DNA of 64,000 nucleotides from Dirofilaria immitis (Eukaryota > Nematoda > Chromadorea > Rhabditida > Onchocercidae): the NCBI GenBank assembly GCA_024305405.1, contig JAKNDB010000066.1, positions 914,461 through 978,460 on the forward strand. The letters run 5' to 3'. The translations under genes and the position numbers were made by a program. Numbering within the stretch: the stretch's first letter is position 1; every line of letters starts with the position of its first letter. Positions 14,001-26,700 of the stretch are shown piece by piece. A model generated the notes under the pieces. The model did not search any database, had not been told where the DNA came from, and saw nothing but the letters and a program-made list of their open reading frames with translations.

Positions 14001-17000
14001 GAAATAATCGTCCTATTAAATCGGATTCCGATTTAGTATTTCTCAATAATAATCAGACGATGTGGATAAATGTGGCACGTGAAGGTTTAGATGGACGTTA
14101 TACTTGCACGGCAACAAATAAAATTGGTCGAGCAAGTCGTGATTTTATCATCAAACTTACCGGTATCGATTTTATCATCAAACTTATCGATATTAAAATA
14201 TCAGCCAAATCTAAATTTGGTTCAAATTGAATTATTATTTTCTTAAATATCGAAATTAATTTCATCATAATATTGTGAAACATAATTCCGATGTCCTGTA
14301 AAGCCAAAAATTTTACTTTATATCATCTAATTTGGCCTAACAGAAATGAATTTTTTATTTACATACAAATTAACGATATTAAAATATTTCTTGATTAATG
14401 ACTTATATTGATCGTTCGAATTTAATTCATTGTATCTTATTTAGCACCACCAGTTCTCGATCGTGGTATTCAAGAAATGGAGGTAGTAGTTGATGATTTT
14501 GTCATTTTAACTTGCAAAATACTTAGCGGTAGCGGAAAATTGATAACAAAATGGATTATTGATGGACAAGAAGTGGGAAATGGACAAATTAGTCCAAATA
14601 TTTTGGCATGTTTTCATAAATTTGATATAATCAATAAAATATTTGAGAAATTATTGGAAATATTTCTAAGATTAAGAAGATTCTAATCGAAATTTCTGCA
14701 AATTTCTGTCTCATATTCAAATCAGAAAATTTAAAAATATATTTGGTATACAATTTTATTTACTGCATATGACTTCTCTTTGATAAACGAATTATTTGTC
14801 TGATAAGGCTGTTTTATGTATTTATCCGTTGTTTGTTTCGAAATTTACCCATCAAGTTTACTAATTATTTCATCAATCACTTCGTCGTTTCTTGCTTAAT
14901 TTTAATTGATAAAATGATTCTAATTATTTTTAATTAAGGAAATCATGATTTCAAATTCCAGTTTTTTAAGCTATATTATATGTGTAGGTAGATGATCGAC
15001 GAATTGAAATTCGGAATGCGCGTTTGAGTGATTCAGGTAGCTATATTTGCGTGGTACAAAATGAAGCAGGTGAAGCGCGAAAAACATACGAACTTACTGT
15101 ACTTGGTACTATACAATTTATTAATAAATTTTGCATGCTTGAAAAGCCATCTGAAAAGTTTGCGACTAGTTAAGATGCGTCGTCGAATCAATGATTTCGA
15201 AAATATTTTATTTTTTGAATTATAAATTTAAGATAGATGAAATTAACTTATAAATTTGCTAAATTAAATGAATAAATTATTCTTATCTATCGCATAATTT
15301 ATCATAAAAATTTGATAGATACAAGCATTAATATATTGCAAATTTGTACAAAAATTATTTCGAAATTTCAAAAGAAACTTTTTTTCATGAACTTTTCATT
15401 TTTCTTTTTTTCCAGAACCACCTCGCTTTTTGGATATGACAAATTTAAATCCATCAATCATTGTTGGAAGACCATTATTACTGGATTGTTCGGTAACCGG
15501 TACACCAAAGCCAGTAGTAATCTGGACAAAGGTTAGCCTTCAGAAAGTTTGTCCTTCTACCTTTTTTTTTTTATCGACTCGCATGGAATTTAAAGCTTTT
15601 TTTGATTTCAATGACCTTTGATAAAATCATCGCTTAGAAAAAAATTGAAATTTTTCTGCCAAAAATATATTTAAATCATAAATAAGAAATGAAAAAGCTA
15701 CTCTTTGCTATAATTTAACAATTGAACATATTGTGCTATCTCTCTTTCTCTTAACCTTAAATATTTCATATGGGAATTTAATTGTAAAGAAATCATTGCT
15801 AATAGTAGGGAAAAATGTTAAAAAAATAAATTCATAGTGAAATAATCAATCATTATCATCGATTATCATTATCATCCATTATCATTATCATCCATTATCA
15901 TTATCATCCATTATCATTATTATCAATTAGCAACATCATAATATAAGGCAGCAAATAGAAAATAGCAGTGAAAAAATGTTAAATAAAATGTTGGCTGCAA
16001 GGAAAGACCGCGACAGACACCGTAGCGATTACATTTTTTACCACCGGCACAATCTAGGCCTACACGCCAAATAGGCCTATTATGAGTTGATGCTAAATTA
16101 AATCGTCGATATGCATTTTGACAACGTCGTGATGCAGGCTTCTACAATAGTATTTTTTTAAATTTCAATTTTTTTTAATCAAATTTTTGATTTTTCAGAT
16201 TTCATTTTTTCATCAAAATTTAAATTGCTTAGCGATATATTAGTGATATAACAATGATATATTAGATTTCAGTGAAAAAAAAAACTTCGAATAATTCGAG
16301 TTATACTTTGATAGATTAGCTTCTAGTTGCATCTTAAGATTAGTATTACTTCTAGTTGCATCTTAAGATTAGTATTACTTCCAGTTGCATCTTAACATTA
16401 GCATTAGTTTGAACGAATTCTGTCATCATTATAGATAGAATTAAACATAAGCTTCTTATCGAAAACAAAAATCGATAAAATTATGAAATAAATTTGCTTC
16501 ATATCGTTAATTTTCTTCGAATTATCATTTTGTCTAAATATATATGTTAGAAACTTTGTAATAATCAAGAAATTAAAAAATGCATTATTCTACGTTTTGC
16601 TTTTAATAGATTCTACAATATAAACTTCTGGAAATTCATTTTAGATGGGATTACTTTTGCTCTATAATTAATTTGAATTTGATACAAGTCAAGTCAATCA
16701 CCTGTGATAATTTGAAGTATATTTTAGATAAAATAAATATTTTACATTTTAATGCTAAATTCAGTCAAAGAAGTATCTCGATACTTCCATCTGATAAGAA
16801 TAGATATAGTTGTTGAAAATGCATTCGTTAGAACTTTTTCAATTCTCGTGGGGATATTTTGATGCATATTTGCATAAATAATCAGAATTGAAATATAATG
16901 AAGGGTAAATTTGCTCTGAGACTATTTTCAAATAAATAGATAATTGAAGAAAGTAAATACATTGTTTTTATTTCATTTTTCATAAATTTGAAATTTAAAA

Positions 17001-20000
17001 TTAAACTTAAAATTGATATCAAATAATTGTAAAGTTTAGAATTTCTTCATTTTTTTAGTGAAAGTAATTTTAAATTGGTATAAAAATCTTTTGTTTATCT
17101 TTTTATCAAAATAATTATTAGCAAATGATATTTGATCAAAATATCTCAATGAAATTTAATTAATAGCTACTGCACTTACTACATTAAAATCGTAGCAGCA
17201 AAGTTGACAGCGATCATCAGAAGCGAATCCTGTATCAGGATCGATCAAAGGACAATCACAAACCATCAAATGAGGACTGATTCGAGCACATGGATTTTCA
17301 CAAATATCATCCACACATATTTTTTCCATTCTTAAATTTTAGTAAACTTTGTATTTAAACTTACGGTAGCTTCTAATTATCATCGGTAGTTTCCGGTTAT
17401 CAATATCATTTAAAGTGACTTTTGGAAGAATTTATTGTCACAAATATCAATCAATACTAAGATAAAATATCGTGGTAAATATTTTTCAATTCTAACTTTC
17501 GTATCTTCCATAAAAATTCTAACTACTGAACTTTTACTAGAATCAGTGAAAGAAGTGATTTTTAGGAGTCATATTAAAATATGCTAATTTTTCAAGAAAA
17601 AAATAGCCTATAAAGACGTAATTTAAATTTTCTGTTCGAAACTTTGCATACTTATCTATTGAATTTACATCCTTTCAATTTACATATTTATGAAATTAAC
17701 TTCAATTAAAAATATTCCAAAGATATGAATGATAAGCTAACTTTCGATCGCAATATTGTCCAGGTTTCTTATCATGGCATACACTATTTGAGCATTTGCC
17801 TTGAAGGCACAATCGAGCCGGATCCGTATCATCACATGCTAAACCTTCTAGCTCTGCTCCATTCTGACGACAAAGTGCGCATGCTTCACGTTCCCATCTT
17901 TCTCCATTATCCCTACAAATTTAAAAAAATTTCAATTTCATTTTTTTTTAATTTAAAAATCATAGAAATGTTATAGTAAAAGAATGAATTCATTGTACAC
18001 AAATCGATTGAAAGAATGCTAAATTTATATTAAAAATACTATAATATATTTTTAATATTTGAATTTTTATCTTTCATTTTCATTTTATAAATTGTAATTC
18101 GAAATTGAATAATTAAAAATCGAATAATACTTTGTTACGGTATATTTTCATTTTATTTTTTTGTTTCCCTCTCAAAATTTTTATGTTAATTCTGCAAAAA
18201 TTGAGCATATCCAATAAGTTTTTCTTCTATCATTCAAATAAGAAAAAATGCACTTTATTGTTCGTTTTTTTTCCGTTTCTTTTTCTGATAACAAATTCAG
18301 CAGGTGGTCGAGATGATTCATTACATGGAATAATTTAGGGAAAAATTTTTTCTCAAGTTTTAATTTCGAAATATGAAAAGATAAACACCGAATTGAAATA
18401 ATTGAATAATATCATTTTAATTAGAATAACTAAAATTATATTTTTGTTTTAGAAAAAAATGGAAAAATTTTAAACCGTATTTTACAAATGCACATAAATA
18501 TCAAATATAAAAATTGGCAGTATTTTAGATTAGCAATTTTAATTTGATTTCTAATTTATATTTACAATTTAATTCTCACCTTTAACATTCACACATTATT
18601 CATCTTTTAAATTATATTAAACAATTTTTTTGTTTTAAGTACGCATAGGAATCAAATATAAGAATTGACAGTATTTTAGATTAGCGATTTCAATTTGATT
18701 TCCAATATTTACAATTTAATTCTCATCTTTAACATTCACACATTATCCGCCATTTTTGATGGGAATATAAATATTTGAAATAATAAAAGATTTGCCACTT
18801 TTTACTTTAAATTTCGAAGTTTAAACTTTTTCATCAAAAGAATGGAAATGAATTTCATTTTCTTCGTTAGCACTCTTATTTTTATCTTATTGTTTCGATA
18901 GAAATGTGAAAATTTTAAATAATAAATAAGACTTTCCATCTTTTATTTCAATTTCTAAACTTACGTTTTTTTGATGGAAATAATTGAAAGATTGAAATTT
19001 TGAAAAAGATTGAAACTTTTCGGAAAATTTTAGCTTTTATCTTGCTGTTGCTATCATACTAAACAACGCAAGATTTACTGATTCATATCAATCAATCATA
19101 TATCTGTTTAGCGCAAATTTTCTTTTTCTTTTTAACAAGCATTTTCAAGAGATATCGTAAAAATTTCTCCCATAAGAATTTAAGTTTGGTCCTTCAATGG
19201 GTTTATTTTGGAATTTTAAAAGGTTTGAAATAAAAACGAAATATAAATATATCTTGACTATAGATAATGATATGTGATGATAGACTCTTTTCGAGATAAT
19301 CTTGAAAATGGTAAAAATGAGCTAAGCAACTATGCAATTTCAATTCGAAAATTATCATTTAAAAAATATTTTATGAATAATTTATAGGTTTAAATTTACA
19401 ATTTATGTAATGCGATTGATGAATACTAAGTAAAGATTAGGCTTTGGCAAATCTTTAAATAGTCCTCAAAAATTACTAATAAGTTATTAATTATTTCGAT
19501 GATTGAGTATTTCGATATTTTGAATTTATTAATTCATGCAATGCGATTGATAAATATTAAACAAAAATCAGGTTTTAGCAAATCTTTAAATATTCCCCAA
19601 AATTTCTAATGAATTGTTAAAGTATTTAAATAATTATTTCGATTATTGAGTATTTCGATATTTTCAATTTATTAATTTATATAATGCGAATTTGAGAATA
19701 AATATTTTTTCAAAAATTTCCTAATAAATTTCCAAAATATCTAATAACTGTTTTTAATTATTGAATATTTTGATATACAAAAACAAGTTATACTATTCCC
19801 GATCCCGAATTTTCAAGTTATATATATACATTTAAAAAAAAAAATTTTGAATAAAATTAAATACCTAAGGATATTGTACTGATGTGCTGGCATACATCGA
19901 GAATGTGAATTACCGCAACACAAATAACAATAGTTGTCCTCTTCCACGTCACATTCACATTGTTTCATACCACGTGTTGAACATACTGATACACAACTAA

Positions 20001-20676
20001 AACTTCAAATATCAATTTTATTTATATCAATTAAGCTTACTTAACATAGATCAAATAAGTTTAACTTATTTAATTAGAACTGAACCAAAAATCAAGGTGT
20101 TATTTAATTTAATCCTAATCTCAACTTAGGTATTAATTCTCGATCTAACAAAAATTGTCTATTAGAATATATCCGTCCGTTTAACTTAGCATAGATTAAA
20201 TAAGTTTGATTGAATAAGTTTGATAAGAATTTAAAAAATCGACACATTTCATGTGACTAATTTTGATTAGAATTGATTTGCTTCTCGATTTATTAAATTA
20301 TATCTATCGAATTTCTTGTAAAAGCCATTTAAATCACTTTTACTCTCATATTATAGCATAATTTTGATTGCTTTAATTTTACAAAAAGCAAAAACTAATT
20401 TAAATCTAAACTATTCTCGACTTTTATAACAAAGTTTTTTGTCCTCAATTAGAAGGTTAATAAAAATATAATTTCATTTTACTTTCTTTCTTTTGTTACT
20501 TTTACTTTTTTTTTGCTTTTGCAAAATATTGTGGGAATTGATAAGAAGACTCGGTGGAATAGGAAAATGGATGAATCTGTCAAAATTTTCTTTTTATCTT
20601 TGTTATGAAAGCATTTTGCTCGAATAATTCAGTGATTAAAAAGCAATATATGTGAAGATGAAAGAGCAAGATATAG

Positions 20677-20708
<32 letters not shown>

Positions 20709-23700
20709 TATGGATGGAAAAAGAAGTTTGAATTTGACATTTGAATATTTTAGCATTATTTAATGGGACTCATTTGAAAATATCACAACTCATTCTTTAT
20801 CTCGTTCTTGATATTCCCATGAGATAAGTGGAAAATTTTTTCGATTTTATTATCATCCAGAATTTTGCTATATAAATTCAAATTTTCCTCCTTTTTTTTT
20901 TTTAATTCGATCGATTAGTTTATTTGAAAAATTTAGCTCATTTCATATTTTAAATATTATTTATTTATTTTTTAAATTTAATCATAAAAAAGCAAAATTC
21001 TTCGGGGAAATTTATTGCTAGAAATTATAAAATGAATCGAATTTTCTGAAATACTCTTGGAATTATAAAATAAACCGAGTCATCTGAAATTAATTATAAA
21101 TTGTTAATGATATTTTTTTTTGCTTTGTTTATTTATTTTTTTAAATTTTTGGAAAAACAAAAGATATTGTTTTATTTGAATAGTTAAAATGAAAAAGAAC
21201 AACTTCAAGAAAACAAATTTTTCAAGTTTTTTTGCGAATTTGATGGCAAAATTTATTCGTTCATTTTACTTATGCTAATGAATTGATCAATTGAAATGAT
21301 TGAAAAGTTAAGAAAACAGAGAATCATAAATAATATCGTATGCAAAATTGAAAGCAATACTGAAAAAGCTGAAATGATAAGATTATCAAAGAATGCTTTA
21401 TAGATTATTTGAATTTAAATGGATATTTAATTTAGCTGTGGGAAATTTTTAATAAATGAAATATTAGAAAAGGTTCTTTGCTTCATCTGTAGAATAAAAA
21501 AAAAAGCAAAATTCGAAATATTTTATCGAAATTGAAATATTAGCTAATATGATAATGAGCTATTCATTTGAATTTAAAATATTCATTAAATTTAGAAATG
21601 AGAAATGATATAGCTAAAACAATAAATAAGCAAACGAATTTAATTGCATTAAATTAATCTTTAAATACTAATCTCTTATGTATCTATCTTTATATCTTAT
21701 TATCTATCTTTATATACAAATGAATGGAAAACTTTTCTAAATATTTGATATATTTTAAGTATTTAAATAAAAGGAAATTTTAAAATGCAATAAACGGCTC
21801 ATTCATATCATTTTCGGAATTTCCAAAACTGATTATTTTTATTGGCGAATTTGAAATTTTCACTTTTATATTAAATTTTTGAATTTTATTGATAAAATAA
21901 TTATGCTTAATATATTTCATTTATAAATTTTTTTTTTTTGTATGATTGTGATTTTTTTCTTTTGGAAATTTTTCTTTTCAAAAAAATTTCCGAATAAATT
22001 TTTAATGAATTCCATCAAAAATTCAAATATTCTTGGGAGAATTCACGAGAGAAAAAAATTCAATTTGAAATTTTAAATTTAATATTGAAGGCTTAAATGT
22101 TGAATGATTATAAATTGGACCTTGAATTTCGGCAAATTCGTGCATCACTAGCGGAACAGATGGCATTTTCAATGGTGCATGAAGATGACAAATGCGAAGC
22201 TTCTGTTGACCAATAGTGATATTGATGATGATGTATTGTGGACAATTGGAGGAGGACCATAAGAATAAGTACTCGGGATAGATAGTAGCTAAGAAGCATC
22301 AGATGCTATAAGCTTGATGCACTTTTTACCGCATTTGACTTCCAGATTCTTCGTTCCTGATCGCAATAACAGAACATTCAGGCTGTTGCTATATTTAAAT
22401 CATTTTTAATTGATCCAGTCAAATGATAATTATATTTGCCAATTTTTATTTCACCTGAAAGCGGGATACAATTTATAAATGATAATAAAGATAATCTTTT
22501 ACGATAATTAATCAACAGAATTTATCGGACTGGAAATAAGCAAATAGACTAATGAAAACATATCTCGAGATTTCGTAATGAAAGAAATAATTGGCTAAAA
22601 TATTGTGTTTGATAATGGCTATATAGTTTAAATAGCATAAATATTAAATCAAAAAAAAAAGCGCTCTATCAAGTTAATATGATTAGCCATGCTTTTTTTT
22701 GCTACTTATTTCTAGGCTATTAATTTTGAAAAAAAAGCCAGAAATTTTGAGGTCTATAAATTTTGGTAAATTTCTAAAAATTTTAGGCAGCAAAGACAAA
22801 TTTTACGATGCTTTATTGGGTTAAGAGGAAATAAAAAAAAAAAAGAATGAAATGAAGTTGTTTTTCTTTTTCTTTTCTTTTCTTTTTTTGAAATATAAAA
22901 ATATCCTAAAAAGCAACCTGAAATTTGAGATAGGCTGATTGCCACATTGAATGTGTTATTTGAAACTAAAGCATATATTACTTTAAAGAAACAAAAAAAG
23001 CAAATAAATCGAGAAAAAAATAATAATTGCGTAAATTTAATGATATTTAAAATTAAAATAAGCGCAAAGCAAAATTCATTCAAAAAGTTAAATAAACGAA
23101 ATAATTTCAATTTAATTTGCTTATTTTATCATTGTTAAATCATCATTTCATCTCACTCTATTTTATTTTACAAAAATAAAATAAAATAAAATGCAATAAA
23201 ATAATAGCATTTTAAAATTTAAAACAAAACGATACAAATCAAACGAATAAAATTGGAAAATAATTGAAAAAATTTTAGATCGAAATTGAATTTAATCAAA
23301 AATTTATTACATCATATTCTAATTTTTCTTTCTTTCTCTCCCCTCTCTCTTTCTCTCTCTCTCTCTGTCCCATTTCCTCTCTTTTTGCTACTTAAATATG
23401 AACATTTATCAAATTGCCACAGAAAAGAACTTCTCAGTTTTGAATTAATTTCAATTTTTTTTCCTTCAAATTTTACTATTACTAAATTTAATTTCTAATT
23501 TAAATAAAAATTTTTAAAAGAAAAAATTTGTAAAATTTTCATAATGCGACAGAAATGAGTGAATGGCAAAGAGGAAAAGTTTAATTTTTGATTGTTTTTA
23601 TTTAGAAAAGTAAATAAATCTTTTTTGATTTATTTACTAATTAATTGCTTCTATATCTTTTAAATTATCATATTTCATCTAAAGGAAGGATTTATAAATT

Positions 23701-26700
23701 AGTGTTAAGATAAGAGTATGAATTAATAAAAAGAAGAAAAAAGAGAGGATTAAAATTGAAATGATATAAGAGGAGAGTATATTTTGGTTGAGTTACTAAA
23801 CATGAAAAGATTGTTTAGCTGAAAGTTTTAAAACTTTCAAGCAGGTGCTATTTCCTCATTCATTCATTTCTACTCTTTTATCCAGCTGTGCAGCTGCTTT
23901 CAAAAACTTCAACCCATGTATATGTATGTTTATGTATGTTAATGTGTGTGTGTGTGTGTGTGTGTGTGTTTTATATTTGTATGTTTACATTCATAAATTA
24001 CCGCAAATTTTTGAATATTAAATTTTTGACAAATTCTTTAAAGTTATTATAACCTAAATTTTGCAAATTTTTTTTCCTTTAATATAAAAATGTTAATGAG
24101 AAGTATATAGGTTATAGAATTAATTAATTAATTATTTATTAATTAATTAATTATTATATATAAATTTATTGATTATAATAGAAAAGAATTTGATATTTTA
24201 TATTAAAAAATATTATAAACAAATGCTAATTAATTATGAAGAATTTCCTTCAATCTATTTTATTTAATGCAAAAATATTTCAATAATATCTAACAATTCA
24301 TCTACAATTGCTTCATTGGCGATCGTTTGATAATTTTTATACTTGCAATGATAAGAATTAGAAAAATGATAAATAAGAAACGAATGATAATATTAATTTT
24401 ATAAAAAAAAATGATCTGTTGCGGTAAAATCAATTTCCTCTTCCCTCAATTTGTTAAATATTCTCAAAAACGAAAAGATAATTGAGTAAACTTTTAATAT
24501 ATAGTAATACGAATAATTGAAATGATATTATCAATGATCAGAAAAATATTTATCACTGAAATTGTTGATTAATCAAAATTGATAATGATAATTAATAAAG
24601 TTTGATTGTTACAGAAATATAATAATGTTTGCAGTGATAAAGATTAGAAATATGCATTATCATAAAATATAGATTGATAAGAAATGATGATTAATAGTTA
24701 TGCTTAAATTGGCGGAAACTGATCATGAAATTTTCGAGAATACGTAAAATCATCTATAATTTATATTATATTTAAACTTAATATGAATAATTGAAATGAT
24801 ATACTAGGTTAAATCGAATAATGCCTTATTTCTGATAAGTTAACAAATTATTACATCACTTTGAATTATAAAATACACTTTTAACTAATGCTATCATAAC
24901 ATTCATTTTTGATTTCGAACAAACTATTTAATTGATTAATTTATCTGTAAGATTTACCTGATAACTGATGAACTATTTAAATTATGTAGCAGAAAATTTA
25001 TCAAAGTATAAGAGAAATTTAAATATAAATCAAAAAATAAAAGATCGATATCTCATAAAGTGAAATTTTATCAATTAATCAATCATTCATAAAGGATATT
25101 TGATAAAATACATTTATCAATTTTATATCAAAATTACACCGAAATTTATGCTTAAATTTAAATTTGCATCATATTTGAATGTTTCATAATTCGTATGATT
25201 TAATTTAAATCAACCTGAAATAACAATCGATAATTCATCAGTTGATAATCGATTTTCTTGAAATATCGACAAAAAAAAAAAGAAAAAAATCGAACTATTG
25301 ATACTTTATAGAAAAAAAAAAAAAAAATAGCCAATAACTGAATCTGTTACGGAAAATGAGCGTTTGGTGGAAGTGAGGAAAAAAAAACGAGCATTGTGAA
25401 TTTGAAAATTTGTCTGCTATTAAAGTTGGTTTTGAGTGTCCCCACGCCTTCTCTAAGGTTTTGCCCTTTAGCCTCTATGTATATCTTCGCTTCTATCCTA
25501 TACTTATGAGCTTTTCTTAACTCTTATTCTTGCAGCCTTACGCCTACTTTTAGGCTCAGCACCTTCTTTCATTTTTCTCGATCAGTCGTCTATCATTCGA
25601 TAAGAGAGCTATTTTCAGATGGAATCCATAAATCTTCATGAGATGGGCCAAGAAATGAGCCTCAATGTTTTTTTTTTTTTTTTGCAAGTCATAAATCCTA
25701 ATGTAAAGCATATAAGTGGAGAGAAACGTTGCTATAGCAATTTTTAGCCAAAAATGGCTATTGAGAATGTTGACTAAGCGAAATGAAGAGAAGATTGTTT
25801 GTTTCTCAATAATCTATATGCAAAATAGGGGCAACAAACTAGCAAAGATTTATTAAGGAAGGAAGGAAGGAAGGACTCAAGCATGGAGGATTCGACAACA
25901 ATATCGAGAAGCTTTATAGAAGGAAGGAAGGATTCGGCAACAATATCGTGAAGCTTTGTAGGAGGAGGGAAAGATAATAATACGGCAAACGTTTGTAGAA
26001 GGAAGGAAGGAAGGATTTATTAAATTTTTGATTGAGAAAGATAATGATGAATTGACAAACAAATGATATAATAGTGTATGAAAAATGGGTGGGACATTTT
26101 CCTGAATTCTAACGAATCCTTTCCGACTACAAGTAATTCCTGAAAGATGAAAAAAAAAATATATGATGAATCTAACGTGCGCTGCTTACGAATCTAACGT
26201 GCGCTGCTTACCTATCTATAAATTTTTACACTTCAATTTTTCCACTAGCAAAATTATTCCTAATTTCATTTCGTTATCGAGAATGGAACAGATAAAGTTT
26301 CTCGGTCAGATATTTCGATTTAATAATTTCAATTTTGAATTAAAATTGACAAGAATTCTGGCAATTTTTATGAAAATATAAGCATTGTTTTTTTTCTTTT
26401 TGATATAAATAATGAATTGAAAATTTTTTTTTTAACATTTCAAAATAAATTTTAATATATTTGGAAAAGATATATCGATGAATAAAGAAATGAATGGTTG
26501 AGTTAAAAAATTAGAATGTTTACTGTAATAGATTATAAATCATTCATTCCTTTTTTTTTTCTTTTATCTAAATTAATACCTTTAGTTAAATATATGTTAG
26601 AAATGTTCATTTTGATATCATTTTTTACTGCATCATATTGTTAATTGATTTCGTAGGCATAATTAATTTTAATTAAAATAATTTATGATAAAAAAAAAAA

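Noticed and set aside
17725..17976. 83-codon + strand open frame
   Set aside because: It is the antisense shadow of the third exon of the nested minus-strand gene.
22754..23110. 118-codon minus-strand open frame
   Set aside because: It is Phe/Leu/Lys-rich low-complexity sequence from poly-A and poly-T runs, with no domain, partner exon or signal.
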